A stretch of DNA of 64,000 nucleotides. Origin: an uncultured Bacteroidales bacterium. Its GTDB lineage: Bacteria > Bacteroidota > Bacteroidia > Bacteroidales > P3. The notes below the pieces were generated by a model. That model had not been told where the DNA came from and ran no database searches. It was given only the letters and a program-made list of their open reading frames with translations. Of this stretch, positions 8,325 to 17,304 are shown one piece after another. The translations under genes and the position numbers were made by a program. Location of the stretch: NCBI GenBank assembly GCA_900314925.1, contig OMXC01000006.1:1-64000 (forward strand), read 5' to 3'. How positions within the stretch are numbered: the first letter of the stretch is position 1; each line of letters opens with the position of its first letter.

Positions 8325-8786
8325 ATGGAAAACAAGAAAGAGATGGTCGTTTCTGCAATTGAGAACGGCACCGTTATTGACCATATTCCCACCGAATCTG
8401 TCTACCAAGTCATCCGCATCCTTGGACTTGAGAAATACAAAGACGAGGTGCTCATCGGCAACTATCTAAACAGCCAGAAACTCGACAAAAAGGGCATTGT
8501 AAAGATCAAGAACAAACACTTCTCTGTGGATGAGGTGAGCAAGATTGCCTTGGTGGCCCCATTCGCCACCATCATCGACATTGAGAACTATAAGGTTGTC
8601 AAAAAATTCAACGCAGAAATTCCCGACCATATCGAGAACTTTGTCCGCTGCGCCAACCCCAAGTGCATCACCAACGCCGAGGTGGTACCTACCAAGTTCT
8701 ACGTTGTAGACAAGGAAAACCTGAAACTCCGCTGCCACTACTGCGAGAAGTTCACCACCAAGGAAACGATGAAGTTCTGCGAATAG
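8325..8786 (+). CDS. pyrI: Aspartate carbamoyltransferase regulatory chain
   Basis: Binds CTP or ATP and transmits allosteric control to PyrB. The 153-aa protein has the N-terminal nucleotide-binding domain (AIENGTVIDHIP, VLIGNYLNS) and the C-terminal zinc domain. The four zinc cysteines are at 109, 114, 137 and 140 (CANPKC and CHYC). All ligands are present, so assembly with PyrB should be normal. It directly follows pyrB. Confidence 0.97.
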   Translation: MENKKEMVVSAIENGTVIDHIPTESVYQVIRILGLEKYKDEVLIGNYLNSQKLDKKGIVKIKNKHFSVDEVSKIALVAPFATIIDIENYKVVKKFNAEIPDHIENFVRCANPKCITNAEVVPTKFYVVDKENLKLRCHYCEKFTTKETMKFCE

Positions 8787-8789
8787 ACC

Positions 8790-9176
8790 ATGCGTAGATA
8801 TTACATATCCTTGCTTCTTGTCAGCTTGGTGCTGATACTGGCGTCGTTCATGATGATGTGGTTTGCCCCTCAGGCTTTCATCGTCGCGATGCCGCTGCTT
8901 GTGCTGTATTTCGCCATACTGACACTTGTGCAACACACCATTGTTGTCAAAGCCATGCAACGCTCACCGAAGACATTTGTGCAGCTGTTCCTTGGCACAA
9001 CAGTAGGCGTGTTGTTCATACACCTGATAGTACTTGCGTCATTTCTGCTCACCACCCCTGCACAGGGGCGGAGGTTTCTCATTGCCTTCTGCATTGGCTA
9101 TGTCGTCTACCTCGTCTTCGAGACGGTGGCGCTGGTGCGCTATGTTGACAACGAGAAAAAGAAACGGCAAAATTAG
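8790..9176 (+). CDS. Four-helix membrane protein of unknown function
   Basis: 128 residues with four predicted transmembrane helices: YISLLLVSLVLILASFMMMW, AFIVAMPLLVLYFAILTLV, TTVGVLFIHLIVLASFLLT and FLIAFCIGYVVYLVFETVAL. There is a short charged C-terminus (DNEKKKRQN). I do not recognise a named family. It begins 3 bp after pyrI and is surely co-transcribed with it. Its stop codon overlaps the stop of the convergent M16 gene, at 9173-9176, with no room for a terminator. Confidence 0.7.
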   Translation: MRRYYISLLLVSLVLILASFMMMWFAPQAFIVAMPLLVLYFAILTLVQHTIVVKAMQRSPKTFVQLFLGTTVGVLFIHLIVLASFLLTTPAQGRRFLIAFCIGYVVYLVFETVALVRYVDNEKKKRQN

Positions 9177-10426
9177 ACGCCGGCGGTACAAACCGTCATT
9201 TCTTCTACTCTGAGCAACCGCTGCGCCAGTTCCTGCAACTCCGCGGCGGTTGTCTCATTAAGGGCCTTGCGTAGGTTGTCCGTCAGGCACTCATCGACGC
9301 CGTTGGCGAGCATGTCGCAATAACGTGACGAGAGTTCAAAGATGCCGTCTACCGACCGCAGGAAATCGCCAACCAAGACGTTCTTCACGAGTGCCAACTC
9401 TTCTTCCGACACCGGGCAGGCGGCGAGTTGTTCAAGTTCATGGAACACCTGGCGGACGGCATCATCGGCCGTGTTGGCTGCGACATCGGCGGTGATGTAG
9501 AAAACGATGCATCCGCGATAGATCTGTGTGCGGGCGTAAATGCCGTATGTGTAGCCTTTGTCTTCGCGGATGTTGCGCATAAGGCGGGATCCAAACCATC
9601 CACCGAGTACGGTTGTGAGGATGATGAAGCGTGCATAGTCGGAAGAGTCCCATGCTATTGGCAAGATACGCCCTATACGTATCGATGTCTGTGTGGCGGT
9701 AGGGATTTTTTGTGTCAGTGTGCGTCCGGCTGATGCGACTGTCGGCTTGGGAAGTGGGTGGGGTCTCTTTTTTTCTGCATTCTCTTTTTGTCCCGCGCCC
9801 AACATTTCCGACACTTTGGCACAGAGGCCTCCTTCCAGATTGCCAGCGAGCACGACGTTGCACTGAGGGAGGATGTAATGTTTTTTCCAATGGCTGACGA
9901 CGCTGTCCAACTGAAGTTTATATACATCGTCGGCTGTTGCATAGACACCAAGGGGATGAGCATTGCCGAAGAGCGCCTGGTAGAAGAGACGGCGTGCTAT
10001 GTGGGAGGTGCGCTGTTCGAGTGTCGCTATCTCCCCATGACGTTTCTGCTGCCATCGTACGTAATCCTCTTCTGCGAAGGCCGGCGAGAGGAACATCTCA
10101 TGGATGAGCGGCAGCAGCTCCGAGACGTGCCGACTGAGTGTATATACGGTTAGTGCACTTTGCTGCACTTCGCTTGCCGTTTCGGTTATTATGCCCCGGA
10201 AGTCCATGAATTCCGACACCTGCGCGGAGTTCATCCGTCTGGTGGCAAGTGTATACAGCTTGCTCGCCGACGATGCACAGAGTGGCTGCTCTTGATATGC
10301 GGAGCCTGCCTCGAAGAGGAAGTCCATCTTTACGAGGTCGGTGTTCCCTGTGTGGAAGAGGGCGATGCGGCCGTCTGTGTCGCAGGCTTTTGGCCTGAGC
10401 GTGTGTGTGTCAGGTATGGAGATCAT
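9173..10426 (-). CDS. M16-family protein lacking the zinc motif
   Basis: The 417-residue protein has the two-lobed pitrilysin/M16 layout (an N-terminal lobe around AGSAYQEQP and a second lobe around FIILTTVLGGWFGSRLMRNIREDKGYTYG split over conserved strands). The region that should contain HxxEH instead reads SSASKLYTLATRR, so no zinc can be bound and the protein is predicted to be catalytically inactive. Non-peptidase M16 subunits are common in Bacteroidetes. No signal peptide is visible. Its ATG overlaps the stop of the TonB-dependent receptor gene (TGATG), suggesting coupled translation and a shared role. Confidence 0.82.
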   Translation of the reverse strand: MISIPDTHTLRPKACDTDGRIALFHTGNTDLVKMDFLFEAGSAYQEQPLCASSASKLYTLATRRMNSAQVSEFMDFRGIITETASEVQQSALTVYTLSRHVSELLPLIHEMFLSPAFAEEDYVRWQQKRHGEIATLEQRTSHIARRLFYQALFGNAHPLGVYATADDVYKLQLDSVVSHWKKHYILPQCNVVLAGNLEGGLCAKVSEMLGAGQKENAEKKRPHPLPKPTVASAGRTLTQKIPTATQTSIRIGRILPIAWDSSDYARFIILTTVLGGWFGSRLMRNIREDKGYTYGIYARTQIYRGCIVFYITADVAANTADDAVRQVFHELEQLAACPVSEEELALVKNVLVGDFLRSVDGIFELSSRYCDMLANGVDECLTDNLRKALNETTAAELQELAQRLLRVEEMTVCTAGV

Positions 10427-12876
10427 CAGAAGAGTATTGTAAGCTTGAGGTTGATCTGGCGTGCTGTAAGGTAATTGGGCACGCGGTATGGGTGGTTGTC
10501 ATAGTCGGTCACCCATAGGTATGAGATGACGTTCTGTTTGTCGAAGAGGTTGAATATTTCCACTCCGACCTGTATGTCGTCGATATACCTGAACAGTTTC
10601 CAGTGTTTTATCTGTTGTATGCGTGCAAGCTGAACGGTGTTTCCCCAATCGACACGCAGGTAGTACGGGAGGCGCAATGCCACTTCCTGGTGTCCATAGG
10701 GGGCGGTGACGGGCATACCGGTTGCATATATAGCGCTGAGGCTCATACGCCACCACGGCATCGTGGGTATGTAGTCCTGTACGAAGAGCTTTACCGAGAA
10801 ACGCTGGTCGGTGGGGCGGTCGAGCCAGCCGAAAGCGTCACCCTCTATGTCTTCCTGTGTCTTCATCAGCGACAGGCTGATCCAAGACTCCAGCCCTTCC
10901 ATGAGTTCGCCGTTGACACGCAGACTGAATCCTGTGGCGTAGGCGACGGCCTGCTGGTCGGGATTGTAGTTTATGCGCAGGTTGTCTACGGTATATGGCA
11001 CAAGGTCTGTTATGTATTTGTAGTACAGGTCTGCTGTTATTTTGAACGGCTTGTCCCACAGGCGCAAGTTCCAGTCGGCGGTGCCCATGACCTGATAGGA
11101 TGTCTGCGGCTTGAGCTGTGGATTCAGCGTGCCGTCGAGACGTCGGTATTCGCGGTAGAACGGAGCCTGCTGGTATACGCCCGTGGCGAGCCTGAAGAGG
11201 AGGTCGCGCTGGGTGCGGGGCTTGTAGCTGACGCTGACTCGCGGGCTCACTAACGGGCGGAGGCCTGTCAGCTGTTGCCGGTCGTACCACTCCAGACGGC
11301 TTCCATAGAGCCCGCCGCGAATGCCGGCAAGGAGCTTTATCTGTGAGCCGCCCCGGGTTTCCCAGTCCACTTCCCGTTGGAGGAATGCTGTTGCACGCAT
11401 TGTCTGCAGACCGCCGTTACTGTTGGCGTATTGCTGCAGTATCGGGTTGACGGGCTGCGCATTGGTGTCTCCCGGCGTCGTGAACGTCGCAGGCATGGCA
11501 TACCCTGCCGAGTCGACCCATCGCCATTCGCGCAACCTGTCCGACACATTCTCATACTGCATCTTCACGCCTGCTATCCAGCTGCCCAGAGGGGCTTGTT
11601 TTATGGCTTTGACATCGAGAGCATAGATGCCGCTGCCGAGCCGGTTGCGCGCATGCTCGAGGAAGGTGCCTACACCTCGGTCAAAGCGTTCTGTCTCGCC
11701 CACCTGCTCACCCATACCAACCTGGTACAGCCAGTATTGGCTCTGTATGTCGTACCGCTCACTTTCGGCAATGTCCTGCACAGAGAGGTTGCCCATGATG
11801 TGCCAGTCGTCATCGGGTCGCCAATCCATGGTGAGGGCTCCGAGCAGGGTGCGGTATTTGTCTTCCTCAGCGCCGTCGAAGTAGACGTCAAGCTCCATGG
11901 TGCGCTGGCTGAATGCCGTCGTCTGGCTTTGCGGAACGAGACCGTAGACATTGTTGGTCCAGATGGCGAGGAGCGCCAGGTCAAGCCTGTCGTTGACCCT
12001 GTAGCCGAGTATCGCCTGCAGGTCGGTGTAGTGTGTCTTGTATGTCCCTTTGGTGTCAAGCGAGCGCAGCAGATAGCTGTTGCTGTGCCTGCGCAGCGAG
12101 ACGGCATAGCTCCACTTCTCCCCTATCCTGCCTTGCAGCGTGGCATTGCCACCGAGCAGGCTGACGCTCACCTTCCCCTTGTTTTCCAAGGGGCGGCTGT
12201 AGGTGATGTCAAGCACCGACGACATCTTGTCGCCATAAGTGGCCTGGAAGCCACCGGGCGAGAATAGTATGTAGTCCACCAGGTCGGGGTTGATAATGCT
12301 CATGCCTTCCTGCTGCCCGCTGCGTATCAGCATCGGACGGAAGACCTCCACGCCGTTGATGTAGACGAGGTTCTCGTCGAAGGAACCTCCCCTCACCGAA
12401 TACTGGCTGCTGAGCTCGTTGTTGGAGTTGACGTCCGGAAGCGTCTTTAGCAGGCTTTCCACCCCCGACGCGGGTCCCACGGCATTCTCGAGGCGCTGCA
12501 CGTCGATATGCGTGAAGGTGCTCTGACGCGTCTTCTCGTCGCTCACCTCCACCTCGTCAAGCCGTCTGGCCGAAGGCTTCAGGATGATGTCCTGCCGCTC
12601 TTCCCGCCCACCGGCAAGCCTGACGCGCCGTTCCTGCGGCTCGTAGCCCGTGAACGTGTATCGCACCGTGATGCTGTCGCCAGTCTTTATCTCAAGCCTG
12701 TAATGTCCGCGGCGGTCTGTCACAGCCCCCATCGGCGTGCCAGGCACACCGACATTGACGAGCTCAAGCGGAGCACCACTCCCCAGCTCGCTGACGGTGC
12801 CGCTGAGCACCCCCTGCCCTGCCGCCGTGAGGGCAAGCAGGGCCGTCGCCACGCACATTATAGCTTTCCTGATCAT
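10426..12876 (-). CDS. TonB-dependent outer-membrane receptor
   Basis: An 816-aa receptor for active uptake across the outer membrane. The start was set at 12876, where MIRKAIMCVATALLALTAAGQ forms a signal peptide. It is followed by a carboxypeptidase-regulatory-like domain (VLSGTVSELGSGAPLELVNVGVPG up to VRYTFTGYEPQERR), then a plug (SGVESLLKTLPDVNSNNE, YSVRGGSFDENLVYING), then a beta-barrel rich in aromatic residues that ends in LTILF. It is not obviously SusC: no SusD gene lies nearby. The ligand is unknown. The companion is the inactive M16 protein. Confidence 0.88.
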   Translation of the reverse strand: MIRKAIMCVATALLALTAAGQGVLSGTVSELGSGAPLELVNVGVPGTPMGAVTDRRGHYRLEIKTGDSITVRYTFTGYEPQERRVRLAGGREERQDIILKPSARRLDEVEVSDEKTRQSTFTHIDVQRLENAVGPASGVESLLKTLPDVNSNNELSSQYSVRGGSFDENLVYINGVEVFRPMLIRSGQQEGMSIINPDLVDYILFSPGGFQATYGDKMSSVLDITYSRPLENKGKVSVSLLGGNATLQGRIGEKWSYAVSLRRHSNSYLLRSLDTKGTYKTHYTDLQAILGYRVNDRLDLALLAIWTNNVYGLVPQSQTTAFSQRTMELDVYFDGAEEDKYRTLLGALTMDWRPDDDWHIMGNLSVQDIAESERYDIQSQYWLYQVGMGEQVGETERFDRGVGTFLEHARNRLGSGIYALDVKAIKQAPLGSWIAGVKMQYENVSDRLREWRWVDSAGYAMPATFTTPGDTNAQPVNPILQQYANSNGGLQTMRATAFLQREVDWETRGGSQIKLLAGIRGGLYGSRLEWYDRQQLTGLRPLVSPRVSVSYKPRTQRDLLFRLATGVYQQAPFYREYRRLDGTLNPQLKPQTSYQVMGTADWNLRLWDKPFKITADLYYKYITDLVPYTVDNLRINYNPDQQAVAYATGFSLRVNGELMEGLESWISLSLMKTQEDIEGDAFGWLDRPTDQRFSVKLFVQDYIPTMPWWRMSLSAIYATGMPVTAPYGHQEVALRLPYYLRVDWGNTVQLARIQQIKHWKLFRYIDDIQVGVEIFNLFDKQNVISYLWVTDYDNHPYRVPNYLTARQINLKLTILF

Positions 12877-12883
12877 TGTCCTT

Positions 12884-12920
12884 AAAAACGAGACGCCGTC
12901 GCATTTATTGTGCGACGGCG
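12884..12920 (-). terminator. Intrinsic terminator downstream of the gyrA-TPR unit
   Basis: A perfect 10-bp stem (CGCCGTCGCA at 12894-12903 with TGCGACGGCG at 12911-12920) has a 7-base loop. On the minus strand it is followed by T residues (AAAAA at 12884-12888 on plus). It separates gyrA-TPR from the receptor gene, whose start is only 8 bp away, so partial read-through may feed the receptor. Confidence 0.75.
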
Positions 12921-12949
12921 CCAATTTCGTCAAATCAACGGCCAGTGTC

Positions 12950-14176
12950 TTACTGGGCCTTCTGTATCTCGTCCATGCGGGCGTTGACAGCCTTCAGGTC
13001 GTCATACATCTCCAGGCGGGCATACACAGTCTTCAGCGCCGAGAGGCAGTTGAAGAGGTTCGGGCGCTGCGCTCCCTGGGCGTTGGTGGGCAGTGCGTCA
13101 ATGTAGGCGATGGCAGCCTTGAAGTACTGCACCGACTGGCGGAAGAATCCGTTGCTCTCCTCGAGCAGGCGGTCGTAGAGGCCAGACTCGTCCTCGGGGG
13201 GCACCGCGTTGGCGGCGTCGAGCTTGTCGACACCACGGTTGAAGATCATCTTGCCCATGCCGAAGTTGGCCTCAAACTGGTTAGGCGCCAGCGACAGGCT
13301 CTCGTTGTACTTGGCCTCGGCGCCAGCGTAGTCCTGCATGCTCTCGAGGATGGCGGCAGCCAGACCCAGTATCTGCGGGTAGAGGTTCACGCTGTCCTTC
13401 GTCAGGTCAAGGGCCGAATTGATCATCTCCTTGCCCTTCTCCAGATTGTTGTTCAGCAGGTAACCCTCAGCCATCAGCAGATAGGCGTTGTAGTCGTTCT
13501 TGCGGTTCTTCATGTAGCTCGTCGCCACCTTCATAGCACCGTCGTTGTTCTTCTCCTCCTTGTAGAGGTTGAAGAGCGTGCGGTAGACATACTGCTTGTC
13601 GGTGCGCTTGCGAATAAGCTGGTTGAAGTACTTCTTAGTGTTCTCATTGTCGTTCATGGCCTTAGCGCTGATACCGGCTATGTACAGGCTCTCGCCGGCA
13701 AACTTGGCGTCACCGCTGTTGTTGAACATCTCCACTGCCTTCTCGGCGTTCTGCAGACCCTCGCTGAAACGCTTGGCGTTGTAAGCCTCCGTAGCGCGGC
13801 TGTAGTACTCGTTGCCCACAAAGCGGAACACCGAGTTGTTCTCGTCGGCAAACTCGTTCTTCGTGTCCAGGCGCTTGCACTCCAGGGCGGCGGCGTATGC
13901 CTCCTCGACCCAGTTGGGGGCCAGATCCTTGAACTTCGACTTGGGGTTGCTCGACTCGCCACCGATGCGCGCATAGATGAGTCCCTTGTAGCACCACGTC
14001 TTCGCGTCGTCCTTCGTGCTCTCATGCTCGCAGGCAAGGTCGATCTCGGCCTTCGCCTTCTTCAGGTAGTTCTTCTTCAGGTCCTGTATGGCGCTCTGCA
14101 CGTTCACCGTCTGGGCGCTGGCGCCGAAAGCGATGGCCGTGAAGGCCAGAACCATGCTGATTTTCTTCAGTTTCAT
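12950..14176 (-). CDS. Exported TPR-repeat protein
   Basis: 408 residues beginning with a clear signal peptide (MKLKKISMVLAFTAIAFGASAQ). The body consists of helical tetratricopeptide-like repeats (for example EEAYAAALECKRLDTKNEF and YLLMAEGYLLNNNLEKGKE). A periplasmic scaffold role is likely, but the partner is unknown. The gene starts 21 bp after the gyrA stop on the same strand and ends before a strong terminator, so gyrA and this gene appear to form one transcription unit. This pairing is seen in other Bacteroidetes, with no obvious mechanistic link. Confidence 0.8.
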   Translation of the reverse strand: MKLKKISMVLAFTAIAFGASAQTVNVQSAIQDLKKNYLKKAKAEIDLACEHESTKDDAKTWCYKGLIYARIGGESSNPKSKFKDLAPNWVEEAYAAALECKRLDTKNEFADENNSVFRFVGNEYYSRATEAYNAKRFSEGLQNAEKAVEMFNNSGDAKFAGESLYIAGISAKAMNDNENTKKYFNQLIRKRTDKQYVYRTLFNLYKEEKNNDGAMKVATSYMKNRKNDYNAYLLMAEGYLLNNNLEKGKEMINSALDLTKDSVNLYPQILGLAAAILESMQDYAGAEAKYNESLSLAPNQFEANFGMGKMIFNRGVDKLDAANAVPPEDESGLYDRLLEESNGFFRQSVQYFKAAIAYIDALPTNAQGAQRPNLFNCLSALKTVYARLEMYDDLKAVNARMDEIQKAQ

Positions 14177-14197
14177 ATCTTTTCTGTTTTATTGGTT

Positions 14198-16780
14198 TTA
14201 CTCTTCTGTTGTATTAGTATCGCCAGCCTCGGTATTATTGCTTTCGGCCTGCATTTTTTCTTCTTCCATGCCTTCCGCACCCGTCACCTCGGCTTCCTCG
14301 TCCTCAGTGGGCACCTTGGTGATGGAGGCAATGTAGTCCTTGCCGCGCAGGTCTATGAGCTTCACACCCTGTGTGGCGCGGCCCAGCACGCGCAGGTCGG
14401 CGACCTTCATGCGTATGGTGATGCCGGAGCGGTTGATGATCATCAGATCCTCGTCCTCCGTGACATTCGTCACAGCCACCAGCGGACCAGTCTTCTCCGT
14501 TACCTGCATAGCCTTCACACCCTTGCCGCCGCGGTGCAGCGTGGCGCGGTATTCGCTCAGGGCGCTGCGTTTGCCGTAGCCGTGCTCCGTGACCACCAGC
14601 AGGTTCTCCTCCTCGCTCGGCAGGCACAGCATGTCGATGGCGGCATCGTCCTCGCCGTCAAGGTCCATGCCCTTCACGCCGCTCGCTCCGCGTCCCATAG
14701 TGCGGAACTCCTTCTCCGGGCATATCATCACCTTGCCCTTCTTCGACGCTATCAGCATGTAGCTCTCGCCGTCGGTCAGGCACGCCGTCAGCAGCTCGTC
14801 GCCTTCGCGGATGCCGATGGCTATGATGCCGTTCTGGCGCGGACGCGAGTAAGCCTCCAGTGTGGTCTTCTTCACCACACCGTTCTTCGTGCACATCACT
14901 ATGTAGTGGTTGCCCACATACTCAGCGTCGCTCAGCGTCTCCACGTTCACGTAGGCCTTCACCTTGTCGTCGGGCTCTATGTTGATGCAGTTCAGTATCG
15001 GGCGTCCCTTGGTGTTCTTCTCACCCTCAGGCACCTCGAAGGCGCGCATCCAGTAGCAGCGACCCTTCTCCGTGAACAGCAGCAGGTAGTTGTGGTTCGT
15101 GCACGTGAAGATGTGCTCCACGAAGTCCTCGCTCCTCACAGCACTGCCCTTCGAGCCCACTCCGCCGCGGCTCTGCGTGCGGTATTCCGTCAGCGGCGTG
15201 CGTTTGATGTAGCCCTTGTGGCTGATGGTGATGACCACCTGCTCGTCGGGTATCGTGTCCTCGATGCGGAAGCCCGCGGCATCATACTTGATGGCCGTGC
15301 GGCGCTCGTCGCCGTACTTCTCGCGAAGCTCCTGCAGCTCGCCCTTGATGACCTGCATCAGCACGTTGTGGTCGCCAAGTATCTCCTTGCAGCGCTCTAT
15401 GAAACGCATCTTCTCGTCATACTCGTCCTGCAGCTTCTGGTGCTGCAGACCGGTGAGCTGCGCCAGGCGCATGTCGACGATGGCGCGAGCCTGCAGGTCG
15501 CTGAACTGGTAGCGGTCCATCAGCCCCTGGCGTGCCTCGTCGGGAGTCTTGCTCGCGCGGATCAGGGCCACGATCTCGTCGATGATGTCTATGGCGCGCA
15601 GCAGACCCGCCAGTATGTGGGCACGCTTCTCGGCCTCGGCCATATCGAAGCGCGTCCTCCGCGTGACGACCTCCTCGCGGTGCTCGATGAAGTAGCCCAC
15701 AAGCTCCTTCAGGTTAAGCAGCTGCGGACGCCCGTGCACCAAGGCTATGTTGTTCACAGCAAAACTGCTCTGGAGCTCCGTCAGCTGGTACAGCTTGTTC
15801 AGTATCACATTAGGCACCACATCGTTGCGCAGCACGTAGACCACGCGGATGCCGTCCTTGTCGCTCTCGTCGCGGATGTCGAGGATGCCCTCAATTTTGC
15901 CCTCCTTGGCCAGGTTGGCGGTCTTCTTGATCATCTCGCTCTTGTTGACGCCGTAGGGTATCGTCGTCGCCACGATGACGTTGTGCCCCTTCGCGTCCTC
16001 TTCTATCGCCGTGTCGGCACGCAGTATGATGCTGCCGCGACCAGTGGTGTAGGCCTCGCGCACCCCGTTGTAGCCGTAGATGGTGCCGCCCAGCGGGAAG
16101 TCGGGAGCCTTGATATACTGCATCAGCTCCTCTATCGTGATGTCAGACACCCACTTGCCGTCCGTCTCCGACTTGTGGCCCTTGTCGATGTAGGCCATGC
16201 AGCCGTCCAGACACTCGCGCAGGTTGTGCGTCGGCATATTGGTGGCCATACCCACGGCGATGCCGTTGCTGCCGTTGACCAGCAGGTTCGGTATCTTGGC
16301 AGGCAGCACACTCGGCTCCTCACCCTCGTTGTCGTAGGTGGGCACCATGTCCACAGTGTCCTTGTCGATGTCAGCCACCAGCTCGTTGCTGATCTGCTTC
16401 AGGCGCGCCTCCGTGTAACGCATGGCAGCCGGCGAGTCGCCGTCGATGCTGCCGAAGTTGCCCTGCCCGTCAACCAACGTATAGCGCATCGACCAGTCCT
16501 GCGCCAGGCGCACCAGGGCGCCGTAGATGCTTGAATCGCCGTGCGGGTGGTACTTACCCATGACGTCACCAACTATGCGGGCCGACTTCTTGGTGGGCGT
16601 ATTGTACAGAATGCCGTTCTCGTTCATCGAGTAGAGGATGCGGCGGTGCACAGGCTTGAAGCCGTCGCGCACATCCGGCAGGGCTCGCGCCACGATGACA
16701 GACATGGCATAGTCGATATAGGCAGTCTTCATCGTCTGCTCTATATCAACGCGTGTGATTTTTTCATTGTCGGATACCAT
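14198..16780 (-). CDS. gyrA: DNA gyrase subunit A
   Basis: Breaks and reseals DNA in the A2B2 gyrase that introduces negative supercoils. The 860-aa protein has the catalytic tyrosine at Y122 (MRYTEARL), the quinolone pocket [14 protein letters not shown] at 78-91, and a C-terminal beta-pinwheel with a GyrA box of the form [10 protein letters not shown]. The last ~35 residues are acidic ([15 protein letters not shown]). The residue aligning with E. coli Asp87 is Gly; Ser83 is retained. The start at 16780 gives the usual N-terminus. The overlapping ORFs on the other strand are shadows. Confidence 0.97.
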   Translation of the reverse strand: MVSDNEKITRVDIEQTMKTAYIDYAMSVIVARALPDVRDGFKPVHRRILYSMNENGILYNTPTKKSARIVGDVMGKYHPHGDSSIYGALVRLAQDWSMRYTLVDGQGNFGSIDGDSPAAMRYTEARLKQISNELVADIDKDTVDMVPTYDNEGEEPSVLPAKIPNLLVNGSNGIAVGMATNMPTHNLRECLDGCMAYIDKGHKSETDGKWVSDITIEELMQYIKAPDFPLGGTIYGYNGVREAYTTGRGSIILRADTAIEEDAKGHNVIVATTIPYGVNKSEMIKKTANLAKEGKIEGILDIRDESDKDGIRVVYVLRNDVVPNVILNKLYQLTELQSSFAVNNIALVHGRPQLLNLKELVGYFIEHREEVVTRRTRFDMAEAEKRAHILAGLLRAIDIIDEIVALIRASKTPDEARQGLMDRYQFSDLQARAIVDMRLAQLTGLQHQKLQDEYDEKMRFIERCKEILGDHNVLMQVIKGELQELREKYGDERRTAIKYDAAGFRIEDTIPDEQVVITISHKGYIKRTPLTEYRTQSRGGVGSKGSAVRSEDFVEHIFTCTNHNYLLLFTEKGRCYWMRAFEVPEGEKNTKGRPILNCINIEPDDKVKAYVNVETLSDAEYVGNHYIVMCTKNGVVKKTTLEAYSRPRQNGIIAIGIREGDELLTACLTDGESYMLIASKKGKVMICPEKEFRTMGRGASGVKGMDLDGEDDAAIDMLCLPSEEENLLVVTEHGYGKRSALSEYRATLHRGGKGVKAMQVTEKTGPLVAVTNVTEDEDLMIINRSGITIRMKVADLRVLGRATQGVKLIDLRGKDYIASITKVPTEDEEAEVTGAEGMEEEKMQAESNNTEAGDTNTTEE

Positions 16781-16848
16781 CAGTCGTATGATATTATATT
16801 ATTGTATTCTAATTTATTATGCCGACACTGTGCCGACATGTCAAAGTA

Positions 16849-16856
16849 CAAAGATA
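16849..16856 (-). promoter_or_regulatory. Putative gyrA -7 element
   Basis: CAAAGATA on plus reads TATCTTTG on minus, the Bacteroidetes -7 consensus, 69 bp before the gyrA ATG. No TTTG is visible at the -33 distance. The 524-bp spacer 16781-17304 otherwise holds two tandem-repeat arrays, a terminator and about 150 bp with nothing recognisable. Confidence 0.55.
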
Positions 16857-16924
16857 CGATTTTTTTTCCATCTGTACATCCTCGCACCCCACTTTTTTCA
16901 CTTTTCTTTCAACAGCCCGACAGG

Positions 16925-16980
16925 AAATGAGAAAGAAAAAATGAGAAATGAAAAATGAGAAATGGGAAATGAAAAATGAT
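16925..16980. repeat. Heptanucleotide array, 8 units (AAATGAG type)
   Basis: Eight contiguous 7-base units, mostly AAATGAG, AAATGAA, AAATGGG and AAATGAT, with one AAAGAAA. The register is kept without a break for 56 bp. The same unit family recurs at 38585-38612 and 44066-44114. Confidence 0.9.
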
Positions 16981-16993
16981 TAAATGCACCCTC

Positions 16994-17092
16994 CTCGGCC
17001 CCCCTTCGGCCCTCCTACGGCCCCTGTACGGCCTTCCACTGAAGAACGGCCGAAGGGGGTCCGTAGGGGCTCCGTAGGGGCTCCGTGTCGGA
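16994..17092. repeat. Period-11 dyad array, 9 units
   Basis: Nine contiguous 11-base units, e.g. TTCGGCCCTCC and TACGGCCCCTG on the left, ACTGAAGAACG at the axis, and GCCGAAGGGGG and TCCGTAGGGGC (twice) on the right. The right units are approximate reverse complements of the left ones, so the whole can fold into a long hairpin. The segment 17027-17074 is identical in reverse complement to 37570-37617. Confidence 0.9.
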
Positions 17093-17120
17093 GCCATCAC
17101 TTTTTTATCTTAAATTTAAC

Positions 17121-17153
17121 AAAAAAGGCAGCCGATCATGTAGGTCGGCTGCC
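17121..17153 (-). terminator. Intrinsic terminator of the yfcC operon
   Basis: GGCAGCCGA (17127-17135) pairs with TCGGCTGCC (17145-17153), and six A residues precede it on plus, giving a T-run after the stem on minus. It lies 150 bp beyond the stop of the YfcC-type transporter gene. Confidence 0.75.
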
Positions 17154-17304
17154 GGTTGTCTTGCGTGGCCATGGGCATCACTTGACCGCTACCACGCGAC
17201 GCGCTGCAGCGCCCTCGACGCAAACGAGGCAGGCGCCTGCCGGCGACGGGCAGCTGGACTGCGAGGATGGCGACAAGGGGGTGTAATGGATGATGTCTCA
17301 ACGA

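Noticed and set aside
12737-16534. 1265-codon open frame on plus, opposite gyrA and the TPR gene
   Set aside because: Both genes on minus are clear homologues. The plus frame is a by-product of GC-rich codon bias, with a repetitive Val/Leu/His/Gln composition typical of antisense frames.
16821-16842. Two 11-base units (GCCGACACTGT, GCCGACATGTC) in the gyrA leader as a further period-11 array
   Set aside because: Only two units, so chance cannot be excluded.
17116-17301. 61-aa minus ORF between the yfcC gene and the repeat array
   Set aside because: It overlaps the terminator hairpin, is rich in Arg and Pro, and has no recognisable motif.
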